64,000 bases of DNA from Streptomyces sp. H27-H1 (GCF_026627445.1 NZ_JAPNLJ010000020.1:62001-126000), one strand, 5' to 3'; shown: positions 1-9,070, counted from the first letter of the stretch. The notes: generated by a model from the sequence alone, not told the origin. Numbers and translations: made by a program.

Positions 1-573
1 CAGCTCATCGGGGGACTCCCACAGCCGGGCCCCGGAGCCGAGCTTCGTCGGCGCGACCGCCACGTGCAGGGTGTCGACGAGGTCGGCATCGAGGAACTGC
101 CGGATGGTCGTGGCTCCACCGCCGAGCCGGACGTCCCGGCCCTGCGCCGCCTCCTTCGCCCGGGCGAGCACCGCGGCCGGGTCGCCGCCAACGAAGTGGA
201 ACGTGGTGTCGGAGAGCGTGAACGAAGGGCGCTCGTGGTGCGTCATGACGAACACCGGCGTGTGGAACGGGGGCTCGTCACCCCACCACCCCTGCCACTC
301 GTGGTCCTGCCAGGGCCCGCGCTGCGGCCCGAACTTATTGCGGCCCATGATCTCGGCGCCGATGTTGCGCGCGTAGTCCCGCGTGAAGTAGTCGTCCAGA
401 CCCCGGCTGCCACCGGGGTCGGAGCGCATCGGCCAGCTCGCGGTGGCACCGGCCCAGGCGAACATGCTCCCCGGATCGGCATGGCCGAACGGCTTCTCGA
501 GGCTCTGGCCCTCACCGGCGCCGAACCCGTCGCTCGAGACGCCGAAGTTCTGGACCCGCAGCAACTGGCTCAT
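1..573 (-). CDS. Dihydrofolate reductase / RibD C-terminal family protein (3' end outside window)
   Basis: The frame is open from an ATG at 573 to the left edge, so about 191 N-terminal residues are visible and the C-terminus is missing. The protein begins MSQLLRVQNFGVSSDGFG and later shows IGAEIMGRNKFGP, a VFVMTHH segment and a GGGATTIRQFLDADLVDTLHV segment. These are typical of the DHFR-like RibD C-terminal family, which are NADPH-dependent reductases of unknown substrate in Streptomyces. A strong AGGAGGAG ribosome binding site sits just upstream of the ATG. The family assignment is confident; the substrate is unknown. Confidence 0.85.
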   Translation of the reverse strand, partial: MSQLLRVQNFGVSSDGFGAGEGQSLEKPFGHADPGSMFAWAGATASWPMRSDPGGSRGLDDYFTRDYARNIGAEIMGRNKFGPQRGPWQDHEWQGWWGDEPPFHTPVFVMTHHERPSFTLSDTTFHFVGGDPAAVLARAKEAAQGRDVRLGGGATTIRQFLDADLVDTLHVAVAPTKLGSGARLWESPDEL

Positions 574-661
574 GTCGCTCCTCCTGCTTCGCGCTTTCCG
601 ATCACGTGACGAACGGTAGACCGGCCGGACCGGGAAAACTCATCGCCGCATCGTGCGGTTC

Positions 662-847
662 TCATACGGGCCTCGACGGAGGCGATCTGCCAGTCGCCGG
701 TGGTGGCCCGCCACTCGGCGACAGGGCGGGCCCGAGCGGTGAGGTCGCGGTCGCGGGCGGCCGACAGCGAACCCCGATGTCGGTGCGCGCCAGCGCGAAC
801 GCGCCGACCGTCCCGGTGGCCAGGGCCGCGAGCAGACCCGCGGGCAT
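662..847 (-). CDS. Possible small membrane-anchored protein, doubtful
   Basis: An ATG at 847 has a good GGAGG site seven bases upstream and begins with a hydrophobic stretch (MPAGLLAALATGTVGAFALA). The rest is proline/serine-rich and looks non-coding. In the neighbouring minus frame the downstream part (around 620-780) reads more protein-like, with ARPVAEWRATTGDWQIASVE. The locus may therefore be a small gene broken by a frameshift, or nothing. I do not recognise a family. Confidence 0.25.
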   Translation of the reverse strand: MPAGLLAALATGTVGAFALARTDIGVRCRPPATATSPLGPALSPSGGPPPATGRSPPSRPV

Positions 848-958
848 CGCGACCCCTCCGCGGCAATGATTCGTCCTGGAACCCCACCTCACGTGTCAAT
901 TGGGGGCCATGCGCGGCGCGTCGTTGCCGGTGGGCGGGCTGCCGGCCGGGTTCTGGTG

Positions 959-991
959 CCCCTTCGGGAGGCGGAGCGGCTCCCGAAGGGG
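959..991 (-). terminator. Rho-independent-type hairpin
   Basis: Perfect 12-bp inverted repeat, CCCCTTCGGGAG at 959-970 and CTCCCGAAGGGG at 980-991, with a 9-nt loop. It lies just past the stop codon of the small gene ending at 1007 on the minus strand. Confidence 0.75.
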
Positions 992-1006
992 GCAGTCGAT
1001 CGGCCG

Positions 1007-1156
1007 TCAGCGCTTGCCGCCGCGCAGTCGGGTGAGCATCCGGCGGGCCGTCGCCCGCCGCCGGGGGTCGGCCGCGGCGCGCCGGGCCGAGGCGATGGTC
1101 CGCTGCCCCTGCGGGCTGCGGCTGAACTCCTTGATCTTCGCGAACAGTCCGGGCAT
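1007..1156 (-). CDS. Small basic protein, 49 aa
   Basis: The frame runs from an ATG at 1156 to TGA at 1007-1009. The product starts MPGLFAKIKEFSRSPQGQRT and ends in an Arg/Ala-rich helix (residues 20-49) with MLTRLRGGKR at its C-terminus. A GGAGGA ribosome binding site precedes the ATG and a strong hairpin follows the stop, so a short monocistronic gene is well supported. It resembles short, highly basic conserved Streptomyces proteins of unknown role. Function unknown; nucleic-acid binding would be only a guess from charge. Confidence 0.7.
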   Translation of the reverse strand: MPGLFAKIKEFSRSPQGQRTIASARRAAADPRRRATARRMLTRLRGGKR

Positions 1157-1507
1157 GGCTCCTCCAGAGCGTCGTCGTGCGCGGCGTCTCTGGGCGGATA
1201 CCCCGCCAGCCTGCCTCGAAGCAGTGTCAACAGGCTTTTAAATCCGGCCCGTTGAGTTGGCGTATGGGTCGATCGCCCCGACTGCTCGACAGAGGTTTCG
1301 TCCGGAGCCCCTACTGGCAGAGCGTGCGGCACGGCATCGCGCGCCCCCTCCGTGAAGGCCCGGGGTGCGTTTTTGAAACAAATTGTTGACGCGGCTCTAT
1401 CGGGACGGCCCTGACGGGCGCACCATCCGGATACATGCCGCCACGTGCTTGACGAACAGTGAGTCCACAGAAGCGCCCCGCGCCATTCCGTCGGGAGGTA
1501 GCACGAC
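1157..1507. other. Intergenic region with divergent promoters
   Basis: 351 bases between the divergent small basic gene and the amidohydrolase. It contains AT-richer patches, at 1229-1245 (caggcttttaaatcc) and 1370-1390 (TTGAAACAAATTGTTGACG), the latter holding a TTGACG that could be a -35 box. I see no convincing gene and no clear operator. Confidence 0.4.
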
Positions 1508-3001
1508 ATGGACCTGCTCAGCGAATGCTCCGGCACCACCGCACAGACCACACAGGCTGCAGAGACCGTACAGACCGCGCCCGCCGATCCCACGCCCGCT
1601 GATCCCCGCCGCCGCAGGTTACTGGCCGGCCTGGGCATGGTGGCGGCGAGTCCGTTCGCACTCGGCGCCGCCCGGACGCGGCCGAGGCAGGGCCCGCCCG
1701 CCGGGGCCGGCCCGGCCGGCCGGGCCACGGTGCTGCGGAACGCCGCGCTGGTGCTCACCATGGACCCTGCTCTGGGCGAGGGCCCCCTGGGCGCGGTGGA
1801 GCGCGCGGACGTCCTGATGCGAGGCGGGGCCGTCGCGGCGGTCGGCCGGCGGCTCGCGGTACCGGCCGGGACCAAGGTGATCGACGTCTCCGGCCGGCTG
1901 CTGATGCCGGGATTCGTAGACGTGCACACCCATCTCTGGCAGTCCTCGATGCGCGGCGGCTGCGCGGACCGTGACCTCTTCGGCTGGCTCGCGGAGTGCA
2001 ACAGGGCGACGTTCTCGCGGATCCCCGCGGCCGACATGTACCGGTTCGTTCGCCTGGCGGCTCTCGACTCCGTGCAGTCCGGCGTGACCACGCTGGTGGA
2101 CTGGGTGGACGCCCTCCCGTACGACACCACCGAGCAGTACGTGCGGGCACTGGCCGACACCGGCGTGCGCTTCACGTACGCCATGTTCCAGACGGAACAG
2201 CAGGCGGCGCTCCTGCCCCGGGTGAAGAAGGAACTCATCGACCCGCTGCCCCTGGCCTCGGCGCAGATCGCCACCCACGCGGCGGGGGCCATCGAGGGGC
2301 TGAACCGGGTCCACTGGGAGATCGCCCAGGACCTCGGCGTCATGCTCAACAGCCACGTCCTCGAACGTGCCGAGCAGCGCGTGGACGACCCGGTCGGAGT
2401 GCTCACCCGTATGGGTGCGTTCGGTCCCCGCCTGCTGATGAACCACGCGATCCATCTGTCCGACGAGGAGATCGCCGCCATGGCGGCGCACGACGTCCGG
2501 GCCGCGCACTGCCCGTTGAGCAACATGCGGCTCGCCTCGGGTGTCATGCGGCTGCCCGATCTCGCCCGCCGGGGCGTCAAGTTCGGGCTGGGACAGGACG
2601 GCGGCACCAACGACAGCTCGGACTTCTTCGCCCTGATGAAGAGCGCCATCGGCCTGCAACGGGCACGGTCGATGGACGCGTCGGTCTTTCCCCAGGTCCA
2701 GGACGCCCTGCGGGCCGCGACGCTCGGGGGCGCCGAGGCGATCGGTATGGACGACAGGGTCGGCTCGCTCACCCCGGGGAAACGGGCCGACGTCCTCGTA
2801 CTCGACCCCGGCACGCTGAACTTCGCGCCGCGCTTCGACTGGGTCGGCCAGATCGTCTTCAACGGCCGCCCGGAGAACGTCGAGGCCGTCTTCGTGGACG
2901 GCCGTCCCCTCAAACTCGACGGCCGGCTCGTCGACGTCGACACCGAACGCGTGATCCGCGACGCGGAGGCCGCCGCCACCCGTCTCCGGTCACAGCACTA
3001 G
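1508..3001 (+). CDS. Amidohydrolase family protein with twin-arginine-like leader
   Basis: 497 residues. Residues 35-55 carry RRRRLLAGLGMVAASPFALG, a Tat-type signal. The metal-dependent hydrolase domain has the first HxH in FVDVHTHLW (about residue 139), later histidines in QIATHAAG and MNHAIHLSDEE, and the catalytic aspartate in GLGQDGGTND. This matches the ATZ/TRZ chlorohydrolase/cytosine deaminase branch of amidohydrolases, which hydrolyse C-N bonds on rings or guanidines. The start has a GGGAGGTAG site eight bases upstream. An exported amidohydrolase is somewhat unusual. The substrate cannot be told from sequence. Confidence 0.88.
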   Translation: MDLLSECSGTTAQTTQAAETVQTAPADPTPADPRRRRLLAGLGMVAASPFALGAARTRPRQGPPAGAGPAGRATVLRNAALVLTMDPALGEGPLGAVERADVLMRGGAVAAVGRRLAVPAGTKVIDVSGRLLMPGFVDVHTHLWQSSMRGGCADRDLFGWLAECNRATFSRIPAADMYRFVRLAALDSVQSGVTTLVDWVDALPYDTTEQYVRALADTGVRFTYAMFQTEQQAALLPRVKKELIDPLPLASAQIATHAAGAIEGLNRVHWEIAQDLGVMLNSHVLERAEQRVDDPVGVLTRMGAFGPRLLMNHAIHLSDEEIAAMAAHDVRAAHCPLSNMRLASGVMRLPDLARRGVKFGLGQDGGTNDSSDFFALMKSAIGLQRARSMDASVFPQVQDALRAATLGGAEAIGMDDRVGSLTPGKRADVLVLDPGTLNFAPRFDWVGQIVFNGRPENVEAVFVDGRPLKLDGRLVDVDTERVIRDAEAAATRLRSQH

Positions 3002-3004
3002 CGT

Positions 3005-4729
3005 TCAGTCAAGGCGCACGGCCACCAGGCAGGTGTCGTCCTCGTTGTCCTCGGGCGTGAACGCGCTCATGATGCGGTCCATGGTGTCCTGCGCGCTGAG
3101 GCCGGCGCAGGACACCAGCACCCGGCGCAGTGCGTCGATGCCCTGGTTGATGTCCTCGCCGCGCCGCTCGACCATCCCGTCGGTGTACAGCAGGACGAGG
3201 TCGCCCGGCCGGAGCGGGACGGTGGCGGTCGCGTACTCGTGCCCGGGCAGCATGCCGAAGAGCGGCCCCCGATGGTCCGTGGCGAGCTCGGAGGCCTGGC
3301 CGTCACGGAGCAGCAGGGGCGCCGGATGGCCCGCGCACGCCCAGCGGAGGTTGCGCTCCTTGTCGATGTGGCCGATGATCCCGGTCGCGGTCTCCGCGGT
3401 GGGGTCGCCGCACAGCAGCTCGTTGAGCCAGGTCGTCAGCTGCCCCGCGTGGGTACCGGGCGCATGCGCGAGACCCGCGAGGGCGTGTCTTTGCTGCGCC
3501 ATCCGGGCAACCGCGCTCAGACCGTGGCCACAGGCGTCACCGATGGCGAGAAGGATCCTTCCGTCCGGCAGCAGGCGGCATTTGTACCAGTCACCGCCTA
3601 CGGCGGCGTCCGTCTCCGCCGGCAGGTAGGCGGCCGCCACGGAGAGTCCCGCTTGGGCGAGCTCCACCGAGTGGCTGGGCAGGAGCGCCTCCCGCAGTGC
3701 CGCCGCCACGCGCCGTTCGACCGCCGCCTCCTCGCGCAGCCGCTCGGTCTGCCGCCGGGTCGCCGCCAGCCGCTGGCGGCTGCGCACTTGGGCGGTCAGG
3801 TCACGTGCGATGAGGTGGACCGCCCACGGAACGCCGTCCCTGGCGATGACGGGATGGCCGACCAGGTGGAGGGTACGGATCTCCCCGAGCACGCTGAAAC
3901 GGATCTCCGAGCCGGCCGGCTCCTCGCCGTCGAGGAGCGCGACCAGCATCCTGGAGAAGCGCGGCACGTCGTCCAGGAGCACGGCGTCGCACAGCTCCAC
4001 CAACGACAGGGGGCGTCTCTCCTCGGTACGGAAGATCGCGTGGAGCCCCTCCGACCAGTGGGTGTCACCGGACAGCAGGTCCCACGTGCCCCAGCCCATG
4101 GAGGCGATGTACTGCGCGTCGAGCGACAGCATCTCCGTCCGGTTGCGGGCGGGCCGCCACGTGGCCAGCACCTGGTCCCCGCAGGACGCCGCGTCGTACA
4201 GCAGCCGGGCACGGTGCAGGCCGTCGCCCCGCTGTTCGGTGTAGTCGACGGCGTACGCCTGCAGGGCGCGACCGCCGCTCAGTACGCCGACCAGTGCGCC
4301 GATCAGACCGCTCGCCGCGGCTCCGGGCTGGACCTCGAGCAACCGCCGGCCGATCTGCCGGTCGGGGGCGTCGAGCCATTGGGCCGAGCGGACGTGGTTC
4401 CCCGCCCGGACCGTGAAGTCCACGGTGTGCCCGTCCTCGTCCCGTACGGGGACCAGCAGCGCGGCCGACACGGGGATCGCCGGCAGCGTGGCGCAGACGC
4501 ACGCCCACGGGTCGTGCCCCTCCGGCGCGTCACCGCAGGCATGCCCGGGTCCCTCGCCCGTACCACAGGGGCAAGCCGGCGCCGGCTCACCGTCCTGCTC
4601 GGCGCCGGCCGCCGGCCCGTGGTCCAGGCGTACCCCCGCGTCCCGGCGCGCGGCGGTGCGCAGCGCGGTCACCTCGCGTGTGAGGAACTGCTTCAGCGCG
4701 TCGGGATCCTGCGGAATCACTGGAGTCAT
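3005..4729 (-). CDS. SpoIIE-type PP2C serine phosphatase with PAS-like sensor
   Basis: 574 residues. The N-terminal half has a Cys-rich stretch (CPCG, HACGD, CVCAT; residues 53-81) and PAS-like segments around 200-300 (MGWGTWDLLSGDTHWSEGL). The C-terminal PP2C/SpoIIE domain shows metal-site residues in VGGDWYKC, GDACGHG, a GHPAPLL turn, YTDGMVER and the closing EDDTCLV. Such proteins dephosphorylate STAS-type anti-anti-sigma factors and so free SigB/SigF-class sigma factors. A STAS protein (5692-6048) and a SigB-like sigma (26578-27480) are nearby. Its stop lies four bases from the convergent amidohydrolase stop. Confidence 0.88.
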   Translation of the reverse strand: MTPVIPQDPDALKQFLTREVTALRTAARRDAGVRLDHGPAAGAEQDGEPAPACPCGTGEGPGHACGDAPEGHDPWACVCATLPAIPVSAALLVPVRDEDGHTVDFTVRAGNHVRSAQWLDAPDRQIGRRLLEVQPGAAASGLIGALVGVLSGGRALQAYAVDYTEQRGDGLHRARLLYDAASCGDQVLATWRPARNRTEMLSLDAQYIASMGWGTWDLLSGDTHWSEGLHAIFRTEERRPLSLVELCDAVLLDDVPRFSRMLVALLDGEEPAGSEIRFSVLGEIRTLHLVGHPVIARDGVPWAVHLIARDLTAQVRSRQRLAATRRQTERLREEAAVERRVAAALREALLPSHSVELAQAGLSVAAAYLPAETDAAVGGDWYKCRLLPDGRILLAIGDACGHGLSAVARMAQQRHALAGLAHAPGTHAGQLTTWLNELLCGDPTAETATGIIGHIDKERNLRWACAGHPAPLLLRDGQASELATDHRGPLFGMLPGHEYATATVPLRPGDLVLLYTDGMVERRGEDINQGIDALRRVLVSCAGLSAQDTMDRIMSAFTPEDNEDDTCLVAVRLD

Positions 4730-5059
4730 CGATCCTCACCGTCTCGGGTAAGCAAGCGCGGGGCTTCCTCGCCGGGGACCTCGCGGGACCTCGGCCTCGA
4801 AAGTACCCGTTCGGTAGTCGGCCCGCACGACGGAGACCGGGCGCGAGCCAGGGGTCCGCAGGTCGAGTGCGGCGCCGGGCCGCGGGGGGACCGGCCGGTG
4901 GCCGCGTCGCCCTGAGGACGGCCCCGGATGCATGCGACGGGGTTGGTGTGGGGTGCGGTGTGAGATGCGAGTTCATCGGGGTACGCGCACCATGACCGTG
5001 AAGACGACCGCCCGGGGCGCCGGCGGCCTTCCGTTCGTTGCGCCAGGAGGTGCACTTCC
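4730..5059. other. Divergent intergenic region
   Basis: 330 bases between the minus-strand phosphatase start and the plus-strand SRPBCC start. It must hold both promoters. I see no palindrome, repeat or small gene that I can support. Confidence 0.4.
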
Positions 5060-5512
5060 ATGGCTGTCCGTCATCAGCTGATTCGCCGCTCCCCGCAGGA
5101 CGTGTGGGATGTGCTGGCAGATCCGGTCCGGTACAGCGACTGGGTGGTGGGCCCGTCGAAGTCCACGCCGCTCGATCGCCACTGGCCCGAGCCCGGCGCC
5201 CGCCTCCGCTACAGCGTCCGGCTGGGTCCTTGGACGGGGGAGGGGGTGACGACCGTGCGGCACCGGGAACGGGGGAGGGAGCTGGAGCTCGAGGCGTCCT
5301 TCGGCCCGCTGGGTACCGCGAGGATCTTCCTCGTGCTCCGGCCCTGGGGTGAGGAAACCCTGGTCATCTGTGACGAGCACCCCCTTCGCGGCCCGGCCGG
5401 CACCCTCCACAACCCCGTGAGCGAGGCCCTGCTCCAGCTCCGGCACCGGGGCATGCTGGCCCGACTGGCCAAGGTCGTGGAGCAGGAGCACGCCGGGGCC
5501 CGGCACCCCTGA
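5060..5512 (+). CDS. SRPBCC (START/polyketide cyclase-like) family protein
   Basis: 150 residues beginning MAVRHQLIRRSPQDVWDVLADP, the N-terminal signature of SRPBCC lipid/ligand-binding folds, followed by the expected beta-rich body. An AGGAGG site precedes the ATG. These helix-grip proteins bind hydrophobic ligands in a deep cavity; the ligand here is unknown. A terminator hairpin overlaps the last codons. Confidence 0.82.
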   Translation: MAVRHQLIRRSPQDVWDVLADPVRYSDWVVGPSKSTPLDRHWPEPGARLRYSVRLGPWTGEGVTTVRHRERGRELELEASFGPLGTARIFLVLRPWGEETLVICDEHPLRGPAGTLHNPVSEALLQLRHRGMLARLAKVVEQEHAGARHP

Positions 5513-5527
5513 CGCGGTGCCGGGCCC
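5496..5527 (+). terminator. Hairpin overlapping the SRPBCC stop codon
   Basis: Perfect 12-bp stem GGGCCCGGCACC (5496-5507) and GGTGCCGGGCCC (5516-5527). The stop codon of the preceding gene lies in the loop region. Confidence 0.7.
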
Positions 5528-5691
5528 TTCCCGCCTCCTCGGGCGGCCTTTCGAGGAGGCGTCCCGCACGCTTGATCACGTACCTCGGCAGCCCCGGCTT
5601 CCCGGACAGGGCGCCGCACGGGCATGAGACCGCATGGGCCTGGGCATCTGCGGGGGAGAGCACCCAGGGATTGCGTAGAGAGGGAGTGTCC

Positions 5692-6048
5692 GTGCTGCCC
5701 GTTGAGCTGACTGACGCAGGCGTGATGATCATCCGCCTGCAAGCCGACCTCGATATCGACAGCCGAGCCTTGGTCGCATGGGAGATCGACAGCCTCGTCT
5801 CATCCCACCGTCCCTCGTCCGTCGTGCTCGAGCTGCACGGCTCCGCCATCGGCTCGGCGACCGTGAGCACCATCGCGCGTACCGACCGGCTGTGTGCCCA
5901 GTCCCAGCTGCCGTGCGCCGTGGTCTCCGGTCACAGCGACACCCGTCGGGCCTTGCTGGCGCATGCCGGTACCCGGGGGCCCGGGGTGTACGACACTCTC
6001 GCCCTGGCCGTGGCTGCCGTCTCCCCGGCGATCCAGGCGGCAGCGTGA
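5692..6048 (+). CDS. STAS-domain protein (anti-sigma factor antagonist-like)
   Basis: About 118 residues from a GTG at 5692, chosen because GAGAGGGA lies just upstream; longer in-frame starts such as the TTG at 5572 have no site. The product reads VLPVELTDAGVMIIRLQADLDI and then a STAS-like fold with LVAWEIDSL and VVLELHGSAIGSATVST, which aligns with the usual DLSGVxFxDSSGL region. The phosphorylatable Ser is not clearly placed, so it may be a divergent antagonist. The PP2C phosphatases at 3005 and 33948 are possible partners. Confidence 0.65.
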   Translation: MLPVELTDAGVMIIRLQADLDIDSRALVAWEIDSLVSSHRPSSVVLELHGSAIGSATVSTIARTDRLCAQSQLPCAVVSGHSDTRRALLAHAGTRGPGVYDTLALAVAAVSPAIQAAA

Positions 6049-6113
6049 GCGGGGTCGCCGGGTAGCCGTCGCCGGGTAGCCGAGCGGCTACGGCGGCAGA
6101 GGTTCGTGCACGG

Positions 6114-6143
6114 CGGCGGGGTCCCGTTCCAGGGACCCCGCCG
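6114..6143. terminator. Bidirectional terminator
   Basis: Perfect 12-bp stem CGGCGGGGTCCC (6114-6125) and GGGACCCCGCCG (6132-6143), between the convergent STAS and katE genes. Just before it, the 14-base unit GTCGCCGGGTAGCC is repeated in tandem. Confidence 0.75.
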
Positions 6144-6176
6144 TCGGCGTCCGCACCTCTGGTGCGGGCCTGCCGG

Positions 6177-8495
6177 CTACGTGGAGGCGGCTGCCGGGAA
6201 GCGGTCCCACACCCGGTGCTCGGAGAGCAGCTGCGCCAGCCCCTCCACCGTCGAGGCCGCGTCCGTGCCGGCGACGATGCCGGTGGCATCGGCTGAAATG
6301 CCGGCTTCGGCCAGGACGTCTTCCGCGCCGGCGAAGCCGCCGATGGCCTTCGCGTGGCGGAACATCTCGGTGACCAGGAGAAGGACCCGGGGATCGCTGC
6401 CCACGGAATGCGGGGCCCGGGTCTTGCCCCGTGCGCCCTTGCCCCGCGCTGCCTTCGGGTCACGGCCGTCGACGGCGTCCGCCACGGGGCCGGGTGCTCC
6501 GGCGACGAGCAGTGCGTCGAACTCGGTGGACCGGGCCGTGGCGAACGTCCGCTGGACGGTGACGGCGGCCTTGCCCGAGCCGAGGGCGCCGCCGACCGGG
6601 GCGATCACCAGGGGAAGCATGCCGGCGTCGAGCACGGCCTGCCGCCCTGCGGCGACCTCCTTCACATCGCTGTACGGGCCGGCGACGATGCCGATGACCC
6701 GCCCGTCCAGCGGCCACGCCTTGCCGAGCTGGGACAGCGCGGGACTGGGCTCGGCCGCCGACGGCGGCTTCGTGGCGGCGGGGGCGGGCAGCCCCAGACC
6801 CGCTGCCACCTGGTGGCACAGGCCGGTGTCGATGTTGGCGAGGACGGTGAGGACGCGTTCCTTCACGGTCTGCTCGTAGCACTTGGACAGTTCGAAGGTG
6901 TAGGCGGCGACGATGTGCTCGCGCTCCACCGCCGTCATGCTGAGCCAGAACTGCCGGGGCTGGCTGAAGTGGTCGTCGAAGGATGCCGGAGCCGCCCGCT
7001 CCTTGCGGGACGCGGACAGCTCGACGGGTACGTCGACGAAGGCTCCCGTGTCCGCGCCCGCGAGGAACGGGCAGCCGCCGTCCAGGGTGTTCGGCCGGTA
7101 CGGCGCGACGCCGGAGTGGACCGCGCTCTGGTGCATGCCGTCGCGGAGCATGTCGTTCACGGGCGCGTGCGGCCGGTTGACGGGGAGCTGGCCGAAGTTC
7201 GGGCCGCCGAGGCGGCTGATCTGCGTGTCGAGGTAGGAGAACAGCCGTCCCGCCAGGAGGGGGTCGTCGGTGACGTCGATGCCGGGGACCAGGTGGCCGG
7301 GGTGGAAGGCGACCTGTTCGGTTTCGGCGAAGTAGTTCTGCGGATTGGCGTTCAAGGTCATCAGGCCGAGCGGCCGGACCGGGGCCAGCTCTTCGGGAAC
7401 GATTTTCGTCGGGTCCAGCAGATCGATGCCCTCGAACATCTGCTCCGGGGTGTCGGGGAAGGCCTGGATCCCCAGCTCCCACTGCGGGAACGCGCCCGCC
7501 TCGATCGCGTCGGCCAGGTCCCGGCGGTGGAAGTCAGGGTCCATACCGGCGGTGATCTGGGCTTCCTCCCACATCAGGGAGTGCACTCCCAGCTTTGGCT
7601 TCCAGTGGAACTTCACCAGAGTGGTGGCGCCCTTGGCGTTGACGAGGCGGAAGGTGTGGACTCCGAACCCCTCCATCATCCGGTAGGACCGCGGGATGCC
7701 CCGGTCCGACATGTTCCACAGCGTGTGGTGGGTGGCCTCGGTGTGCAGCGACACGAAGTCCCAGAACGTGTCGTGGGCGCTCTGCGCCTGAGGGATCTCC
7801 CGGTCCGGATGTGGTTTCCCCGCGTGGATCACATCGGGGAACTTGATCGCGTCCTGGATGAAGAAGACCGGGATGTTGTTGCCCACCAGGTCGAAGGTGC
7901 CCTCGCCGGTGTAGAACTTCGTCGCGAAGCCTCGTGTGTCCCGCACGGAGTCGGCCGAGCCGCGGGAACCGAGGACGGTGGAGAACCGCACGAAGACCGG
8001 CGTCTCGACGCCCTTCCCGAGGAAGGCCGCCTTGGTGACCTTCGCCGCGGTTCCGTATCCGGTGAAGACGCCGTGGGCGGCGGCCCCCCGTGCGTGGACG
8101 ACGCGCTCGGGGATCCGCTCGTGGTCGAAGTGGGTGATCTTCTCCCGCAGGTGGTGGTCCTGGAGGAGGACGGGCCCGCGCCCTCCGGCCTTGAGGGAGT
8201 GGTCGCTGTCGTACAGCCGTGCGCCCTGGGCTGTCGTCAGGTAGGCGTCCCCCTGGGCCACCGCGGCCGCCGGCGACCCGGTCGGCTGCCCCGTGGGGCT
8301 CAGTGCGGCGGGGCCCCGCTGGTCGGCCTTGGGCGGCAACGGGTCGCGCGGGTTCTTGGGCTCGGCCGGTGCGGGCGGCTCGGGAGCCGGGGCTCCGGGG
8401 ATCCTGTCCGGGCCGCGGGACTCGCCGGCCGCCTTCCGGGCCGTGGTGGTCTTCGTGGTCGTGGGCTTCGGCTTGGTCGTCTTCTTCGCGGCCAT
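6177..8495 (-). CDS. katE: Large-subunit monofunctional catalase (KatE/HPII type)
   Basis: 772 residues from the ATG at 8495, chosen for its GGAGAGGA site; upstream in-frame starts are not supported. The product has a Lys/Thr/Pro-rich tail (residues 1-60), the clade 2 catalase core with the active-site His in RVVHARGAAAHGVF, the Asn region in VGNNIPVFFIQDA and the heme-ligand Tyr in RLFSYLDTQISRLGG, then the extra C-terminal flavodoxin/GATase-like domain (VIGIVAGPYSDVKEVAAG; VTEMFRHAKAIGGFAGAEDVL). It decomposes hydrogen peroxide. Stress catalases of this type are SigB-dependent in S. coelicolor. Confidence 0.95.
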   Translation of the reverse strand: MAAKKTTKPKPTTTKTTTARKAAGESRGPDRIPGAPAPEPPAPAEPKNPRDPLPPKADQRGPAALSPTGQPTGSPAAAVAQGDAYLTTAQGARLYDSDHSLKAGGRGPVLLQDHHLREKITHFDHERIPERVVHARGAAAHGVFTGYGTAAKVTKAAFLGKGVETPVFVRFSTVLGSRGSADSVRDTRGFATKFYTGEGTFDLVGNNIPVFFIQDAIKFPDVIHAGKPHPDREIPQAQSAHDTFWDFVSLHTEATHHTLWNMSDRGIPRSYRMMEGFGVHTFRLVNAKGATTLVKFHWKPKLGVHSLMWEEAQITAGMDPDFHRRDLADAIEAGAFPQWELGIQAFPDTPEQMFEGIDLLDPTKIVPEELAPVRPLGLMTLNANPQNYFAETEQVAFHPGHLVPGIDVTDDPLLAGRLFSYLDTQISRLGGPNFGQLPVNRPHAPVNDMLRDGMHQSAVHSGVAPYRPNTLDGGCPFLAGADTGAFVDVPVELSASRKERAAPASFDDHFSQPRQFWLSMTAVEREHIVAAYTFELSKCYEQTVKERVLTVLANIDTGLCHQVAAGLGLPAPAATKPPSAAEPSPALSQLGKAWPLDGRVIGIVAGPYSDVKEVAAGRQAVLDAGMLPLVIAPVGGALGSGKAAVTVQRTFATARSTEFDALLVAGAPGPVADAVDGRDPKAARGKGARGKTRAPHSVGSDPRVLLLVTEMFRHAKAIGGFAGAEDVLAEAGISADATGIVAGTDAASTVEGLAQLLSEHRVWDRFPAAAST

Positions 8496-8643
8496 GATGT
8501 CCTCTCCGTTGATCGGGGGAGTCGGGGTTCGCACCGCCCTGGGGCCGGACCGAGCCGTCGGCCCGGTTCCGTACCGCGGAGCGCTCCGCGCTCGACGGGG
8601 CTGAAACCGTCGACTACCCGATATCCCCCGATAAATCCTTTTC

Positions 8644-8671
8644 ATACCCAACGCGCCGGATGGACGGCACC
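8644..8671 (-). promoter_or_regulatory. SigB-like promoter candidate for katE
   Basis: On the minus strand GGGTAT (8649-8644) is preceded, after 16 bases, by GGTGCC (8671-8666). The -10 fits the GGGTAT/C box of Streptomyces SigB-class promoters; the -35 fits weakly. It lies about 150 bases upstream of the katE start. Confidence 0.3.
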
Positions 8672-8720
8672 TTCGGTACTCGCGTGGCGGTCGGCGCCGC
8701 GCAGGGCGCCTCTCCTCACG

Positions 8721-8885
8721 TCACGGACGGGGCTTCGCGCCCTTCGGCTCCTCCCGCTCCCGGCGGGCGTGCTCGACCATGGTCTCGATGTCGAGCGGGT
8801 CGACCTCGGCGGCCTCGGCCTGCTGGTCGGGTCGGTCCCGGGGTATCGGACGGACTGTCTCGCGGGCTTCGCCTCGCGTACTCAC
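8721..8885 (-). CDS. Small charged protein, 54 aa
   Basis: The GTG at 8885 is preceded by AGGAGG at good spacing. The product is hydrophilic, rich in Arg and Glu, with IETMVEHARREREEPKGAKP at its C-terminus. No family recognised. The codon pattern and ribosome binding site favour a real gene. It is probably separate from katE, which starts 225 bases further on. Confidence 0.5.
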   Translation of the reverse strand: MSTRGEARETVRPIPRDRPDQQAEAAEVDPLDIETMVEHARREREEPKGAKPRP

Positions 8886-9015
8886 TGGAGCGCCTCCTCG
8901 GCTCGACTCAGTCACGCGTATACCCGCGACGGCCGCATCCTTGCGGTTCAAGTGCAGGCGTGAGAAGGGAAGTTGGCCTTCTCGAGTACGCCTGCGCCGC
9001 TCGCCGGGCAGACAG

Positions 9016-9057
9016 CAGGGGCGGGGCGGCAACCACCCGGTTGCCGCCCCGCCCCTG
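9016..9057 (-). terminator. Strong hairpin downstream of PRC-barrel copy 1
   Basis: Perfect 18-bp stem, CAGGGGCGGGGCGGCAAC (9016-9033) with its complement at 9040-9057 and a 6-nt loop, directly after the stop at 9071. Confidence 0.85.
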
Positions 9058-9070
9058 ACTCGCACCCCGT

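Noticed and set aside
889..2979. Long open frame antisense to the amidohydrolase
   Set aside because: Ser/Arg/Ala-rich shadow translation with no domain; the plus-strand gene has clear catalytic motifs.
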